A stretch of 64,000 bases of DNA from Cunninghamia lanceolata (GCA_027924645.1 BSBN01001343.1:2203409-2267408); one strand, 5' to 3'; numbered from the stretch's first letter, positions 46,371 to 58,352 are shown. Notes: generated by a model not told the origin, from the letters alone. Translations and numbers: made by a program.

Positions 46371-49279
46371 ATGCAAAATAGTGCCTCAGTAGCTATGGTC
46401 ACCATCAAGGAACATTTGGGTGAGTTGGAAGAAGAAATCTACTATGATACAATAGAAGATATTACCCACATCCTAATCAATGAGGATGTAATGGAGCTTG
46501 CCCAAGATTCTAGGAGAGAACTTCTCACTTCTACTCAATGTACCCTAGCAAATATCATTCCTTATGGAGAGACCTTTTACAAAGACTTAGCCACATTCCA
46601 CATATTGCTTCCACATTCTTGTCCCCTCAATACTATGACTCCAGTATATGGATTGACTACATCCATGGATCAAATCACAAAAATAGGTCATGATTTTACC
46701 AGGAAAGACACTTAATATCAACACCTAGTTAGCAGTAAATCAGGAAGAAAAACTTATCCAACTCCTGATTTCTCATTCAGCAGCTTTTGGTTGGGAATAC
46801 CAAGTTATGAAGGGCATCCCTCCTGAGATCTATACCCATCATATATACACTGAAGATATCAAACCTGTCAGACAACCCCAGAGAAGATTAAATCCTGCTT
46901 TAAAAGACATTGTTAAGACTGAAATAGAAAATTTGTTGCAAGCAGGGTTTATATATCCAATCTCAGATTGTCAATGGGTCTCGCCCCTAGTCATAGTGCC
47001 TAAAAAGAATGGGAAATGGAAAGTGTGTATTGACTATAGGGAGCTAAACAAAGCTACAAAAAAGGACTACTTTCCCTTACCATTCATTGACCAAGTGTTG
47101 GACAATCTTGTTGGGAGAAAGTATTTTTCTTTCCTAGATGGGTTCAGTGGGTATAACCAAATCCAAGTAGCACCTGAAGATTAGGACAAAACCACTTCAC
47201 CTATTCTTGGGGAACTTTTGCCTACAAAGTTTTTCCATTTGGACTATGTAATGCTCTAGCTACATTTTAGAGGCTCGTTTTAGCCATTTTTGCTGAATTA
47301 GCTAATGAGTGCATGGAGGTCTATATGGATGACTTTACTATGTATGGGGACAACTTTGAAGAAGCTCTCATAAACCTTGAGAAAGTACTAAAATGCTGTG
47401 AGAAGAATAAATTATCCTTGAGCCATGAAAAGTGCTTCATGATGGTAGAGGAAGGAATTGTATTGGGACACCACATTTCAGCAAATGGGATCAAAGTGGA
47501 CCAAAACAAAATAGAAGTGATCAAAAAGTTACCTTCACCCAAAAATTAGACAAATGTTAGAAGTTTTCTGGGTCATGCAGGCTACTATAGGAGATTTATA
47601 GAAAATTTTAGCAGAATAGTTGCCCCTTGTTTACCCTACTTAACAAAGACACAGAATTCTTATGGACAGAAGACTATCAATCAGCATTTGAAATCCTAAA
47701 AGAGAAGCTTACTATCACACCTATTTTGAGAGGACCTAATTGGACTTTACCATTCCACATACAAACTAATGCTTCAAATGAGTCCATTGGGGCGGTCTTA
47801 GGACAGAAGGAGGCAAGAGAAAGTATGCATGCCATCTATTACATCAACAAAAACCTTACCTCTGCAGAAAAAAATTACACCACAACTGAAAAATAATTCT
47901 TGGCAGTCATCTATCCTATAAACAAATTCAAGCATTATATCACTAGATATAAAATATTTGTACATACTAATCATGCAGCCATCAAATACTTAATGAATAA
48001 GCTAGTAGTGGGTGCAAGAATCATTAGCTAGTTATTGCTATTACATGAATTTGACATTACCATAGTTGATAATCCAGGCAAGTTTAATTTGGTTGTTGAC
48101 TTTCTGCCAAGATTGCATACAGGAGGAGAGAACCAACCAGTGGAGGACAGGTTTCCAGATGAACATATTTTTGCTATCTCCTCTATTGTACCTTGGTTTG
48201 CTGACATAGCTAATCTCTTAGCTACAAGCTTGTATCCATCCCATTTTACCTCAAAACAAAAGAAATGCTTAATTAAGTAAAGCTTATCTTACAAACGATT
48301 AAATGGTTTGCTATTTAAATGTGGTCTTAATTTTATTTTACGCGGGTGTTTAAAAGCTGATGACATTTCTGATGTGTTGAGAGCATGTCATGATGAACCA
48401 TCTGGTGGGCATTATTCTTCCCACTGAACTATCCACAAGATCCTGGGAGCTGGTTACTACTAGCCCTCTATTCATAAGGATACTAAGAAGTATGTGCAGC
48501 AGTGTGATCAGTGCCAAAGGATGGGACATCCAACCTTCACCCAGGAGATGTTATTACATCCTTAAGTAATGATGGAGCCATTAGAACAATGGGGTCTAGA
48601 CTTTGTGGGACCAATTTCTCCACCTTCATCAAACAAAGAGTATATTCTAGTATGCATAGACTATGTGACTAAATGGGCTGAGGTTCAAGCTTTGCAATTT
48701 GCAAGAGAAGAGAAAGTTGTTGATTTCCTTTATAATAAGATTTTCTTGAGGTTTGGAGCCCCAAGATCCATAGTTTCAGATAGAGGACCTTAGTTTACTT
48801 CATAGGTAATCAGAGCATTTACAAATCTATATCAAGTCACGCACAGGAAATCTTCACCTTACCATCCTCAAGCCAATGGGCAGGTAGAGGTGACTAATAA
48901 GGAACTTGAGAGCATTCTGACAAGGACAATGGCAATGAATAGAAAAGATTGGGCTAATAGATTACTTGAAGCAGTTTGGGCTTACAATACCACTTGGAAG
49001 TCCACAACGAAGTTCTCACCATATGAATTAGTTTATAGAAAAAAGCCTATTCTGTCTATAGAATTTGAACTTCAAACACTTAAAACTGCATTAGATATTG
49101 GTCTACCATTGTCCATAGCCCAACAGAACAGAATTCTTCAGCTGAATGAGTTAGATGAAATCCAGACAGAAGCCATTCAGCAAACAGAACTAGTTTAGTA
49201 TCAAAGAAAGCAATGGCATGACCAACACATCAAGAGGAGGACATTTCAACAAGGTGATTGGGTTCTTCTTTATGATTCT
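46371..49279 (+). pseudogene. Gypsy RT, RNase H and integrase (left part)
   Basis: RT: GFIYPISDCQWVSPLVIVPK, KWKVCIDYRELNKATKKDYF, FLDGFSGYNQIQVAPED and, after a frameshift near 47195, YMDDFTMYGDNFEEAL. RNase H follows with FHIQTNASNESIGAVLGQ and the TEK motif. The integrase has the zinc-binding CDQCQRMGHP, LDFVGPISPPSSNKEY, then IVSDRGP and HPQANGQVEVTNKELE, with the DDE residues in register. Stops (for example 47182, 47547, 48563, 48791 and 49196) sit mostly at conserved Gln, Trp or Arg codons. The frame is cut after WVLLYDS at 49279 by the nested element and resumes at 58353. Confidence 0.9.
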
Positions 49280-50319
49280 TGTAATGGGTAAAATGGGATA
49301 AGATTTAAATGAATATAAACCCAATAACTTTAATGAAATGTGCAAGCAACAAAGAATAAAAACAAATAACCAAACTTACAATGCTTTGTTACTCGGCGGC
49401 TTCCATTGTTCACCTATTCTTGTTTAATCTTTGGTGATGATTGTAGCCCTCAGGAAGCTTTGTTCCTTGCTTTGATTCCTCAAGATGACAAAGGAGAAAT
49501 GGCTCGAATACTTGTTGTATCGAAGATGAGCTTCAATACAATGCAAGATGGTCACAAGCTATAGATTGATATGGAATGATATGGTGCACTGATAATTCTG
49601 TAGAGTAACGATATGGAAAGCTTGGATATATGAAATGGAAGAAGAGGGTTGTATTTATAGAGTTGTGAGAGAGAAGATCAACGATGTAGAAGAAATAAGA
49701 TCAATGGTTGAGAATGGTTGAGAGAACGTGTGTGAATAGGACATGTGTCATAGAAAAAACTATTCTCTTTGAGTTAACTGCTTTCATGACAAAGATAAGA
49801 TTTATTTTTCACAAATTAGAATGTTTTATTCTAATTTAAGAGTTATTGATAAAAACAAGATTGTTTTAAATCAAAAAACTCAATTTTTGCTTTTGCATGA
49901 CAAGAAAGATTTATTTTTAGAAGATTTTGGAAGATAAGAAAGTGAATTAAATAAATAAATTTATTTAAATACTTGCACATGATTTGGAAGAATAAATAAA
50001 ATATTTAATTATATTTTATTTTTGGAGAGTGAGAGGAAAATAAATTTAAATGATTTATTTAAATTTGGAGGAATAGACTTTGACTTAATTAAATAATTTA
50101 GAATTATTTAATTGCTTGGGAGAATTTAATTAAATAAAGGATTTTATTTAATTTTGACTTTAGAAGAGATAATTAAATATTTTGATATTTAATTAACTTA
50201 GAGGAATATGAATCGAATAAATAAATTTAATTATTCATTTATTGATAGAGGAAGGTAGACTTAAATAAATATTAAAAATATTTATTTAGATAGAATTGTG
50301 TCATTTTTAGGTGTATACA
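49280..50319 (-). repeat. 3' LTR of nested element
   Basis: In plus sense it starts TGTAATGGG and ends GGTGTATACA. From about 49620 to the end it matches the other LTR closely. The first 340 bases are only distantly similar. Confidence 0.8.
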
Positions 50320-50334
50320 TTTTGCCCCTCTTTG
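50320..50334 (-). other. Polypurine tract
   Basis: Minus-sense AAAGAGGGGCAAAA lies against the LTR start TGTATACACC. Confidence 0.75.
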
Positions 50335-53300
50335 ATGCAATGTGTTTTATCATGTTGTTTCAAAGAATAAGTTTGTCTAAAAATGATACATGTCCCAGTT
50401 TGCCCCTGGTACAAGTTTAACGACAGGATGGATGCCCACTCGGGAGATTAGACAGGGAGAAGGCATGAGACGGACAATCTCATGATGAAGAAGGTGAAAA
50501 AAATAGGTTAGGATGAAGAAAGATCTGAAATGATACATGATGCAAGATAAAATGATAACACACACAAGCAAGTAAGCAAGTATGCACAAATGCTACAAGA
50601 ACAAATAAGGTATTTCCCCTATCAAGTGGTAAACCAACGATAAACTGATAATGATATACGACAATGTTGTCATGGCAGGGAATGATATGTCCCTAGAGCA
50701 ACACAAAGGATAGTGTTTGGTTTCAGGAAATGAAACATGTCATGTAAGACACGTGTATTGGTCTGATTTCGACAATGTTACATCCTGTATAAGACAAATG
50801 TTTGATTATAATTGATCGAGTTGGTTTATGACCAGACAAGGATCAAGACCACTGATTGTGAATGGATCATTTGACAAGATTGACTTGAATTGATTGGTAT
50901 GGATTAAGGATGGACTTGCATGTGGATCATTGCTCAGACTGACCGGATTAGGAAGAATGGACCATAATGATAGATAGAAAGTTGATTGATAGAAGAATGA
51001 CTCGACAGAAGAAATCACAAGCTTTTATTTGTAAACATTGATACTCTGCATAGAATTTTTATTGCATGGGATATGGATATGGATATGAGATGTAATTAGA
51101 TACGTTATGGATATGGATATTTTCCATCTTGATATTGCAAGTATTTTGAAGTGCTTATTTCATCATCGGGCATTTATTATGTTGTAAGAAAATACAAGCA
51201 TCTAGATATAATTAAACCAAGATGACCTAAGTATTACTTACATGGATTTTGATATAGCAAGTTAATACAACCATCTAGTCAAAATTGAATCTAGATGACC
51301 TGAGTATTTCTTGCATTTCAACAGACAAGGATTGCATCTTTTCATGCTCAGACCTTTGAAAGTCCTTGATGATCTTTTACTGATCATGTCGTTAGACAAA
51401 AGTCGTCACATTACTAAAGTTTGATCCACAAACAGCAGACAAAGAAAATGATTATGCCCCCATCATAGCATCTCTAGCTTTTGGCATCCTCGAGTAGCAT
51501 AGAAAGACATAATAATGAAAAAATCAAGACCTTGTAAGTTAATTGATATAAAAACACAAAGCATTCTTGCATTAGATGTGTCTTCTTACCATAATTGATA
51601 TACAGTCAGTTTGAGTGTTTTGGTATGGTGTTCTACTTTTTCTTTGGATAGGTTGATGTTTTGTGCCAAGATTTTTGTTGTTTTGGGAAGCTTTCTTTGC
51701 TACGTGTGCTTGTCTAGTGAAAGGTATCACAATCCTTTATTGGTATCCTCTTAGATCATGTGGCATTCAAGAATCCAAATCTACAACCAAGGCGAGGAGT
51801 TACCCCCAGTGAAAACTAAGGATCGACTTATTATGGATGACCCAACAAATAGATATGAAGAGACGAACCCTAAGGGACTGACCTAGTGCCTCAGGGACTC
51901 ATTGCTAAATGGCCTTGCCTACGTGATGACGCGAGGCAACGTAGTTCAGGAAGAACCCTAATGGACTTAAGATATGGATCGGATGAGACACGATATGGAA
52001 CAGATATGGATCAGATATGGAACAGATATGGATCAGATATGGAACATCTATGGATCAGATATGGAATAGATTTGGATCAGCTATGGAACATCTATGGATT
52101 AGATATGGAATAGATAACACTGATGACAGAGGCTATGCTAGGCTGACACTGTGGACAAGATACTGGATAAGAATTTTGGCTAACCTTAATGCTAGATACT
52201 GATGACAACGAAAACACCACAGATAGGTAGAGGTATGGGTGATAAAGAATGGAATGGGTATGTATGGGGATGGGCAATAGTGGATAGAAGGAATCAAGGA
52301 TGTGATCTCCAAGGACTATGTCACATAGGAATAACTCAAAGCTTATGACGAAGGATGATGAGAGGATAATGAAGGATTTGTGTGGTTTTGGAGGAATAAG
52401 GTATGTCAAGAGACATCTAAAACATTTGTCAACATTGTGTCCCCAATCTTTATCAAGACCAAAAGACGAATGGAAGATTAGGATGGATAGACTCGATAGT
52501 ATAGGTATGTAATGGATAGAGGAATAGGCTAGGAAAAGGTATGGAAGGAAATTGGTAGGAGAAAAGTGATATGTCGATGAGACAAGATGCCCCCAAGTGT
52601 AGGTGACATAGGAGATCAACTTTACACATGACACCTATTTGCCAGGTTTTCATCATGGTACTTATCTAAGGTGCCTGTTTGCCAAGTTTTCACCATTGGA
52701 CGAAGGGATTTCTCTTTACTCTTTTTTTTTTTAATATTTGGATAGAAGAAGGTGGATATGGATAAGGACTCGAGAATTTAGTTCCTTGAAAGGTGATAGT
52801 CTCAATGGATGTCATCACATGGACGAAGTCAAGTGTTCTCATAGATGTTGGTAGGGGATTGCATGAAAGTGAGATATGGAGAAGGTAGATATTGGATAAT
52901 GGAAGGTGCGATAGTGGATGATGATACGGAATATAGAAGGACTTATGCAAAGATGGAAGGAAGGTTTATGCAAAAGCATGGACCATAGGATGAGGAAGAT
53001 ATGTAGGATAGTAGTGGAAGGGAGGGGAGATGGAGTTATATAGAAGTGTTGTGGAATGGAAGGGAACCATGACCAACAGTTGCACATACCATGATAAACA
53101 TTGAAGCTGATGATGGGAAGGTGGTGTATGAAGCAATGAAGAGTTTTGCTTCGTGGATGAATGATATAGGCCTTTAGGGACCTAGATAGACTTAGTATTT
53201 TTTTTATTTTTGCTTGTCATGTGGGATAGAAGGATTTTATATTTTTGGATGGAGTGCAATTTTTGGATGGAAAAGGAGAAAGTGGATGGTTGGGATTCGT

Positions 53301-53593
53301 GAGAGGTGGATGCCTCATTTGACTTGAGGGCTTTTTGCTTAGGTACCCAAACCATTTTGCTTTTAGACTTTGCTTGTGAAGGTATGGGTTTGGGTGTATG
53401 TAGCTTGTGTGTAGCTTCAAAGGGCCTATTGCTTAGAGACCCACACCTTTTTCAGTTTGACATTGAGGTGTGTGGGTGTATGTAGTTTTTGAGATGGATA
53501 ATTCTTTGATTCTTGGATTTTATATCCTAGGTCATGAGGACTTTTAGGATTTTTGATTTTATAGGTAGGGGCATCCCAATATTTTATGTTGAA
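50335..53593 (-). other. Long non-coding 3' region of nested element
   Basis: This is 3.2 kb between the ORF stop and the purine tract. It holds only compositional ORFs, including a hydrophobic 180-codon minus ORF at 52092-52634 that overlaps a simple repeat. I see no similarity to retrotransposon proteins. Confidence 0.5.
51971..52125. repeat. 12-bp tandem repeat (agatatggaNCN)
   Basis: About a dozen imperfect copies of agatatggatc / agatatggaac, often arranged as 24-bp pairs, make up this minisatellite. Plus-strand ORFs here translate to repeated DQIWNRYGSDME-like peptides, an artefact of the repeat. Confidence 0.8.
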
Positions 53594-55216
53594 TCATTGG
53601 GGTATGGTGGAAGTGAGGCTGGTGGAAGCTCGTTGTTTAGACAACATGTGAACTTGTTGGCCATGATTGGGATTTTTAGAGGATGATGAATAAGGTGTTG
53701 GAAGAAGTGGTGGTAAAATGCATGGAGGGGTGTTAGGAGTCGGAAGTAGTGGAGGTAGATTGGATGGTGGAAGGTGTATGGTCACATGCTTTTGACAATT
53801 GTAGGAAGATGGAGGTGGAATGGTGACATATGTTTTGGGGATATGATAGGATTTGTGATGGAAAGTGGTAGACTTAGGAGGAGTGGAGGAAGTACCAACA
53901 TCTTGAGATTGTTCACCATGGGGTATGTATCCAAGGCCGTATGAAGGTGGAGGAACATTGACATGGACGGGCTCTAAAATACCTTGTTTATGAAGGCCTA
54001 AGCCTTTACCCTGATAGTTCATATTATGGAGTATGCGGTGGACCACGGGATTATGTATAGGTGCACTAGCAAGTAGTCCCTTATTGGATGAGGAAGGTGA
54101 GATAGCGGATAATGGTTGTTGGTCTTCTAAGGAAGAACATTCATGCATGAAGGTAGTAAGCCCAAGGATATAGGATAAAAGATTTACAGCATGGTTGATA
54201 ATGGCTGGCGAAGGATCATTTGGATCTTGATCGTCATTATGCTCTTTAGGGTCCAAGTTATTGGGTTGATTATCCATGTGCACTTGGGAGGAAAGTGTCT
54301 CATCAAGGGAAGTGGAAGTTGTTGGATCATGGATAGGACTAGATGGAAGATGGATAGGAGTAATGGAGGTTTCTTGCTCATAGATGGGTATGGGATCAAG
54401 TTGTTCATGTGTAAGTTCTTCATCAACAATAGTATCTTGATCATAGAAAAGATATAGCTTATGGATGGGCATGGGATCAAGTTGTTCATGGATAGCTTCT
54501 TCATAAAAGATAGTATCTTGATCATAGAAAAGATATAGGTTATGGATGGGTTGGAATTGGATTTCTTCATGTATAGGATCAAGTTGCTCATGGATAACTT
54601 CTTCATAGGGATTATTTTGATCGTGGAGGAGATATATGTTATGAATAGATTGGAATTGAATGGGGGTGTTTTGATCTTGATTTAGACAAAGGGTGGATGT
54701 TTCCACATGCTCTAAGGTGTGCTCTTGACATAGCTCTTGGTCTTCTTGAATGGAAGCAGATAGCTCTTGGATGGCTTCTTGGTTGACAACCTGGATGTTC
54801 GATGGACCTTGAATTTGGTTCATGGTAGGAGGTTCTTCGATAAGCTCAAGGGGTTGCAGATGACATGAAGGGGTTGTAGGATTTGACATGGCATTGGAAG
54901 AATCTTTGGTAAGGTCAAGGAATAGAATTTGAGGACATGTTTGGCTCTCTGCTGGTAGTCCTTGGATCACATCCTTCGTAGGTGTAGGAGTACATGGATG
55001 AGTGGATTTGGCTTTCTCCATAGCTCTTCTTTTGCTATATAAATTTAGAAAACATTTTTCCCAAAACTCATCTGATTCTTTTTTGGTTGTCCATTTAGAG
55101 TTTAAGGAACTAGATGGCGGTGTTGGTGTAGGACTGATATGTTTTGGGATAGGCATCTTAGCAGGTGGTGATGGAGGACTAGTAGAAGGAGTGATATACG
55201 AGTTCCAACTTGGCAT
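53594..55216 (-). CDS. 540-codon ORF with G-patch-like segment, retroelement-borne
   Basis: This minus-strand open frame begins MPSWNSYITPSTSPPSPP and encodes a Pro/Ser/Gln/His-rich protein. Near residues 190-285 three imperfect repeats of about 27 residues occur (IHNLYLFYDQDTI, then EEAIHEQLDP). Near residues 392-430 lies a G-patch-like motif (ILHNMNYQGKGLGLHKQGI then LEP). G-patch domains bind RNA or helicases and occur in some retroviral proteins. The rest is Pro-rich and low complexity. The same frame extends upstream to MVNQLEYIAQTLQYLQLQ at 55432, interrupted by one TAA at 55295-55297, so the original protein may have been about 612 residues. The ORF has no gag, protease or pol motif, yet it has stayed open for 540 codons. 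Confidence 0.6.
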   Translation of the reverse strand: MPSWNSYITPSTSPPSPPAKMPIPKHISPTPTPPSSSLNSKWTTKKESDEFWEKCFLNLYSKRRAMEKAKSTHPCTPTPTKDVIQGLPAESQTCPQILFLDLTKDSSNAMSNPTTPSCHLQPLELIEEPPTMNQIQGPSNIQVVNQEAIQELSASIQEDQELCQEHTLEHVETSTLCLNQDQNTPIQFQSIHNIYLLHDQNNPYEEVIHEQLDPIHEEIQFQPIHNLYLFYDQDTIFYEEAIHEQLDPMPIHKLYLFYDQDTIVDEELTHEQLDPIPIYEQETSITPIHLPSSPIHDPTTSTSLDETLSSQVHMDNQPNNLDPKEHNDDQDPNDPSPAIINHAVNLLSYILGLTTFMHECSSLEDQQPLSAISPSSSNKGLLASAPIHNPVVHRILHNMNYQGKGLGLHKQGILEPVHVNVPPPSYGLGYIPHGEQSQDVGTSSTPPKSTTFHHKSYHIPKTYVTIPPPSSYNCQKHVTIHLPPSNLPPLLPTPNTPPCILPPLLPTPYSSSSKNPNHGQQVHMLSKQRASTSLTSTIPQ

Positions 55217-55294
55217 GGTGCTTACCTTGTCACGAGTATGGGAAAAGGATATACAATTTTGGGGTGAGGCGTAGCTGGTACTAGCACGTTCATC

Positions 55295-55432
55295 TTACAA
55301 GATTGCCATTTCTTGTTGCAAGACTTGGATTTGTTGAGCAATTGCTATACAATCTTGGGGCGAGGGACCTAAGTTTATTTGCAATTGTAGATATTGGAGT
55401 GTTTGAGCAATATATTCTAATTGGTTTACCAT
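55295..55432 (-). pseudogene. Upstream in-frame extension of the G-patch ORF
   Basis: MVNQLEYIAQTLQYLQLQ, then INLGPSPQDCIAIAQQIQVL and QQEMAIL, stop. It is in the same frame as the 540-codon ORF. The Gln/Leu heptad-like pattern suggests a short coiled coil. The TAA fits a C-to-T change of CAA, so this may be the original N-terminus. Confidence 0.5.
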
Positions 55433-55849
55433 CTCTATAGAAATTGACACAAGACCAGAAAAGCTTACTATGATAGACGCGCAGCTACAAATGTGCGGTT
55501 TCAGAAGGTAAATATGTTGCAGGTCAAAGTAGATGCATAGTTCTGGCAAAGAATAAATGCGCAGGAATAGGTAGCAAAAGCATAGGAAGTTGGTACAAAT
55601 GCACAGTAGTTTGAGATATATGCACAGCTTCAGAATGTATATGCACAACTCTGGTATTCTGAATGCTTTTGTAGTTATTTCCCTTTGGCACATTTTTGTT
55701 TTTAGTTGAAAACTTGGTTTTTTTTCTTTTGATTTTCAATTATGGCAGATAAAGACACAACAAATGCATAGAAGTTTTCATGACTTTTATCTTTTATTAT
55801 TTTTTTGGTATTTTTGTGGACTTTTTGGCATAATAACAATTACAACCTA

Positions 55850-56470
55850 GGGTGGAAAAGATGGTATTTGTTGAGTCCCCTAGCTGTACATATTCAAAGC
55901 ATGTAGCTTCAGGATCTGGTAGCACTAGCTCCTCTCCACGGCACTCACTTCTCATGCATACCAGATCCAATTTTCCTTAGGCTCATACCCCCACCGAACC
56001 TTAGGATTGTCCTTGCTACCGCTACTAAGAATCACATGAATGGGGGCCGCTTCAAAGGTTCCACCTTTTGCACCAACAAATAGAGGATTTTGGTATACTA
56101 AACAATGGCTAAGTAGTTAGGGCAACCGTTCAGGTGGTTACACGTGTGGCAGCGCTACTATCCATTTTGGAGTCTCCCAGCCTCCAAGGGTTATGCCTTG
56201 GAGGGTTTTGGGGGAGGTTGGTTGTCGGTGTAACACAGCGGCACTCGTTGTAGGAAGCTTTCACCTCAAGCACAATTTATTTAAAGTGGATTGGTAGGGC
56301 TTGGCTTTAGCCTGTTTCCACTTAGGGTCATTCCCACTTGGATAGGCAGGCATCCAAAGGCAGGCCCCTCTAAAGGTTATACACAAAGAATGACAAGTCT
56401 GGCATTCTAGTCACCTAGTAAAGGGGAGAGCATAAGCCTATTGTCATTCAACAGACACAGAAAATAGTGG
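55850..56470 (-). other. GC-richer leader of nested element with hairpin
   Basis: This part of the leader between primer site and ORF is less AT-rich than its surroundings. It contains a perfect 9-bp stem (CCTCCAAGG/CCTTGGAGG, loop GTTATG) at 56181-56204. It has no coding similarity. By position it could hold packaging or dimerisation signals, which is inference. Confidence 0.4.
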
Positions 56471-56988
56471 TTTATCCAATCATATTAAAACGAAAAAAAC
56501 TATATGCATTATCTACTTTGGCACTCACACATTTGTTAAGTTTGAAGTGGTTAAAGATAGCAATGGTTCATTTCCCTTTTGTAAGATAGCAATGTTCTAA
56601 ACTAAGAGAGATAGCAATAATGTAAAGACAACAATGATGTTCATTTACTACCCTCCTAATTAAGAACTATGTGAGATTTGCATGCATGCATTACTTTTTA
56701 CTTTTTCCCCTAATTAATCTATGATTTGTTAATTAGTGCAGTTAAATGATCTATCTAGCTCCTAATCCTGCAAGATAAATGTTGGCATTAATTCGACAAT
56801 TACGAGAGATCTTAAAATCACAATGAAGAACAAATGCATCACTTAACAATCTGTATGTGCAGAAACAGAGACTGTAAGCACAACATTACAAATGCACTAA
56901 GACAGGTGTCAAAAGCACAGGAATAAGAGACAAATGCATCATTTCTATAGATACATCGTTAAAAAGGATGTAAGGGCCGTGTCTAAGG

Positions 56989-57180
56989 GTGTATGCACCA
57001 GAATACTATATGCACTGACACATATTGTAGATGTATCATATCTGAGGATGTATGTGCCGGAACTTTGCATGCGCTGTAACAGGTTGTAGATGCACTGGCT
57101 CAGAGGATGTATGCGCCAGAAGTTTGCATGCACCAGAATAGGTTGTAGATGCACCTTAGGATTGATCAGATGCACCGCCT
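56989..57180. repeat. 59-bp tandem repeat, about three copies
   Basis: Units start at 56989, 57048 and 57107 (rTGTATGYRCC..., ending GTAGATGCAC). The array lies 70-280 bp from the primer site in the leader of the nested element. Related ATGCACAR motifs recur loosely at 55480-55640. Confidence 0.75.
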
Positions 57181-57247
57181 AAACCTGTTTGAAGTCTGTA
57201 CAGAACCTCACTCAGAAACTCAGTTTATTGGTTAGATTAGGGGCAAA

Positions 57248-57266
57248 GGCCCCACGGCGGGCACCA
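57248..57266 (-). other. Primer-binding site of nested element
   Basis: Minus-sense TGGTGCCCGCCGTGGGGCC lies four bases inside the LTR. Its TGGYGCC start is typical of gypsy PBSs. I do not assign the tRNA. Confidence 0.65.
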
Positions 57267-57270
57267 AAAA

Positions 57271-58347
57271 TGTTAAGGGAAAATTGGATTCAAATGAATA
57301 ATCAATAATATCAAATATCAAGATACCCAAAACTCAATGAAATACAGAAATAAAGAGATTAACCAAACAAAAGAACTTCAAAAACCTTTGCAAACCTCAA
57401 AGCTTCATAGCTTCCATTGGTTGCCTATCTCAATCGATCTTGTATGTATGAATAAGGCCCTCAGAGAATGCACTTCCTTGCTATTCCAAGATTGTCAATG
57501 GAGAACAGCTATGATAGTTTCACCATGAAGATGAGCTTCACAACAATGATAGTATTGTGTAGTAACAATTTTGATCATAAGCAATGAAAGAATTGGTGCC
57601 AAAGGCTCGCTGTAATTCTTGCAGAGTAACAATACTTAAAGCTTGCATATATGAAATGGAAGAAGAGGGTTGTATTTATAGAGTTGTGAGAGAGAAGATC
57701 AACAGTGTAGAAGAAATAAGAATATCAATGGTTGAGAATGGTTGAGAGAATGTGCGCGAATAGAAGAAGGACATGTGTCATAGAAAAAGCTATTCTCTTT
57801 GAGTTAACTACTTTCATGACAAAGATAAGATTTGTTTTTCACAAATTAGAATGTTTTATTCTAATTTAAGAGTTATTGATAAAAACAAGATTGTTTTAAA
57901 TCAAAAAACTCAATTTTTGCTTTTGCATGACAAGAAATATTTATTTTTAGAAGATTTTGGAAGACAAGAAAGCGAATTAAATAAATAAATTTATTTAAAT
58001 ACTTGCACATGATTTGGAAGAATAAATAAAATATTTAATTATATTTTATTTTTTGAGAGTGAGGAAAATAAATTTAAATGATTTATTTAAATTTGGAGGA
58101 ATAGACTCTGACTTAATTAAATAATTTAGAATTATTTAATTGCTTGGGAGAATTTAATTAAATAAAGGATTTTATTTAATTTTGACTTTAGAAGAGATAA
58201 TTAAATATTTTGATATTTAATTAACTTAGAGGAATATGAATCGAATAAATAAATTTAATTATTTATTTATTGATAGAGGAAGGTAGACTTAAATAAATAT
58301 TAAAAATATTTATTTAGACAAAGTCGTGTCATTTTTAGGTGTATACA
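57271..58347 (-). repeat. 5' LTR of nested element
   Basis: This is a 1077-bp LTR, TGTTAAGGGAAAATT...GTGTATACA in plus sense. Its right 710 bases closely match the other LTR. Confidence 0.8.
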
Positions 58348-58352
58348 ATTTT

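Larger units (their letters stand above)
49280..58347 (-). mobile_element. Non-autonomous LTR element with a single G-patch ORF
   Basis: The element is 9068 bp, inserted in minus orientation in the gypsy integrase tail. LTRs are 49280-50319 and 57271-58347. The purine tract and PBS positions give the orientation. The flanks ATTCT and ATTTT are a TSD with one change, and joining them restores a sensible integrase reading (YDS then KFKEFKG). No RT, RNase H, integrase or protease motif is visible in 7 kb of interior. The only long ORF encodes a Pro/Gln/His-rich protein with a G-patch-like segment. It is therefore a large derivative that needs enzymes in trans. Its two LTRs match closely only in about 700 of 1050 bases. 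Confidence 0.85.

Noticed and set aside
52092..52634. 180-codon hydrophobic minus-strand ORF in the nested element
   Set aside because: It overlaps the 12-bp minisatellite, has biased composition and no recognisable motif; probably a chance opening in repetitive DNA.
53594..55216. Reading the G-patch ORF as a captured host splicing gene
   Set aside because: It lies in the element's own leader-to-3' order with an in-frame upstream part and low-complexity repeats; nothing suggests a host exon structure.
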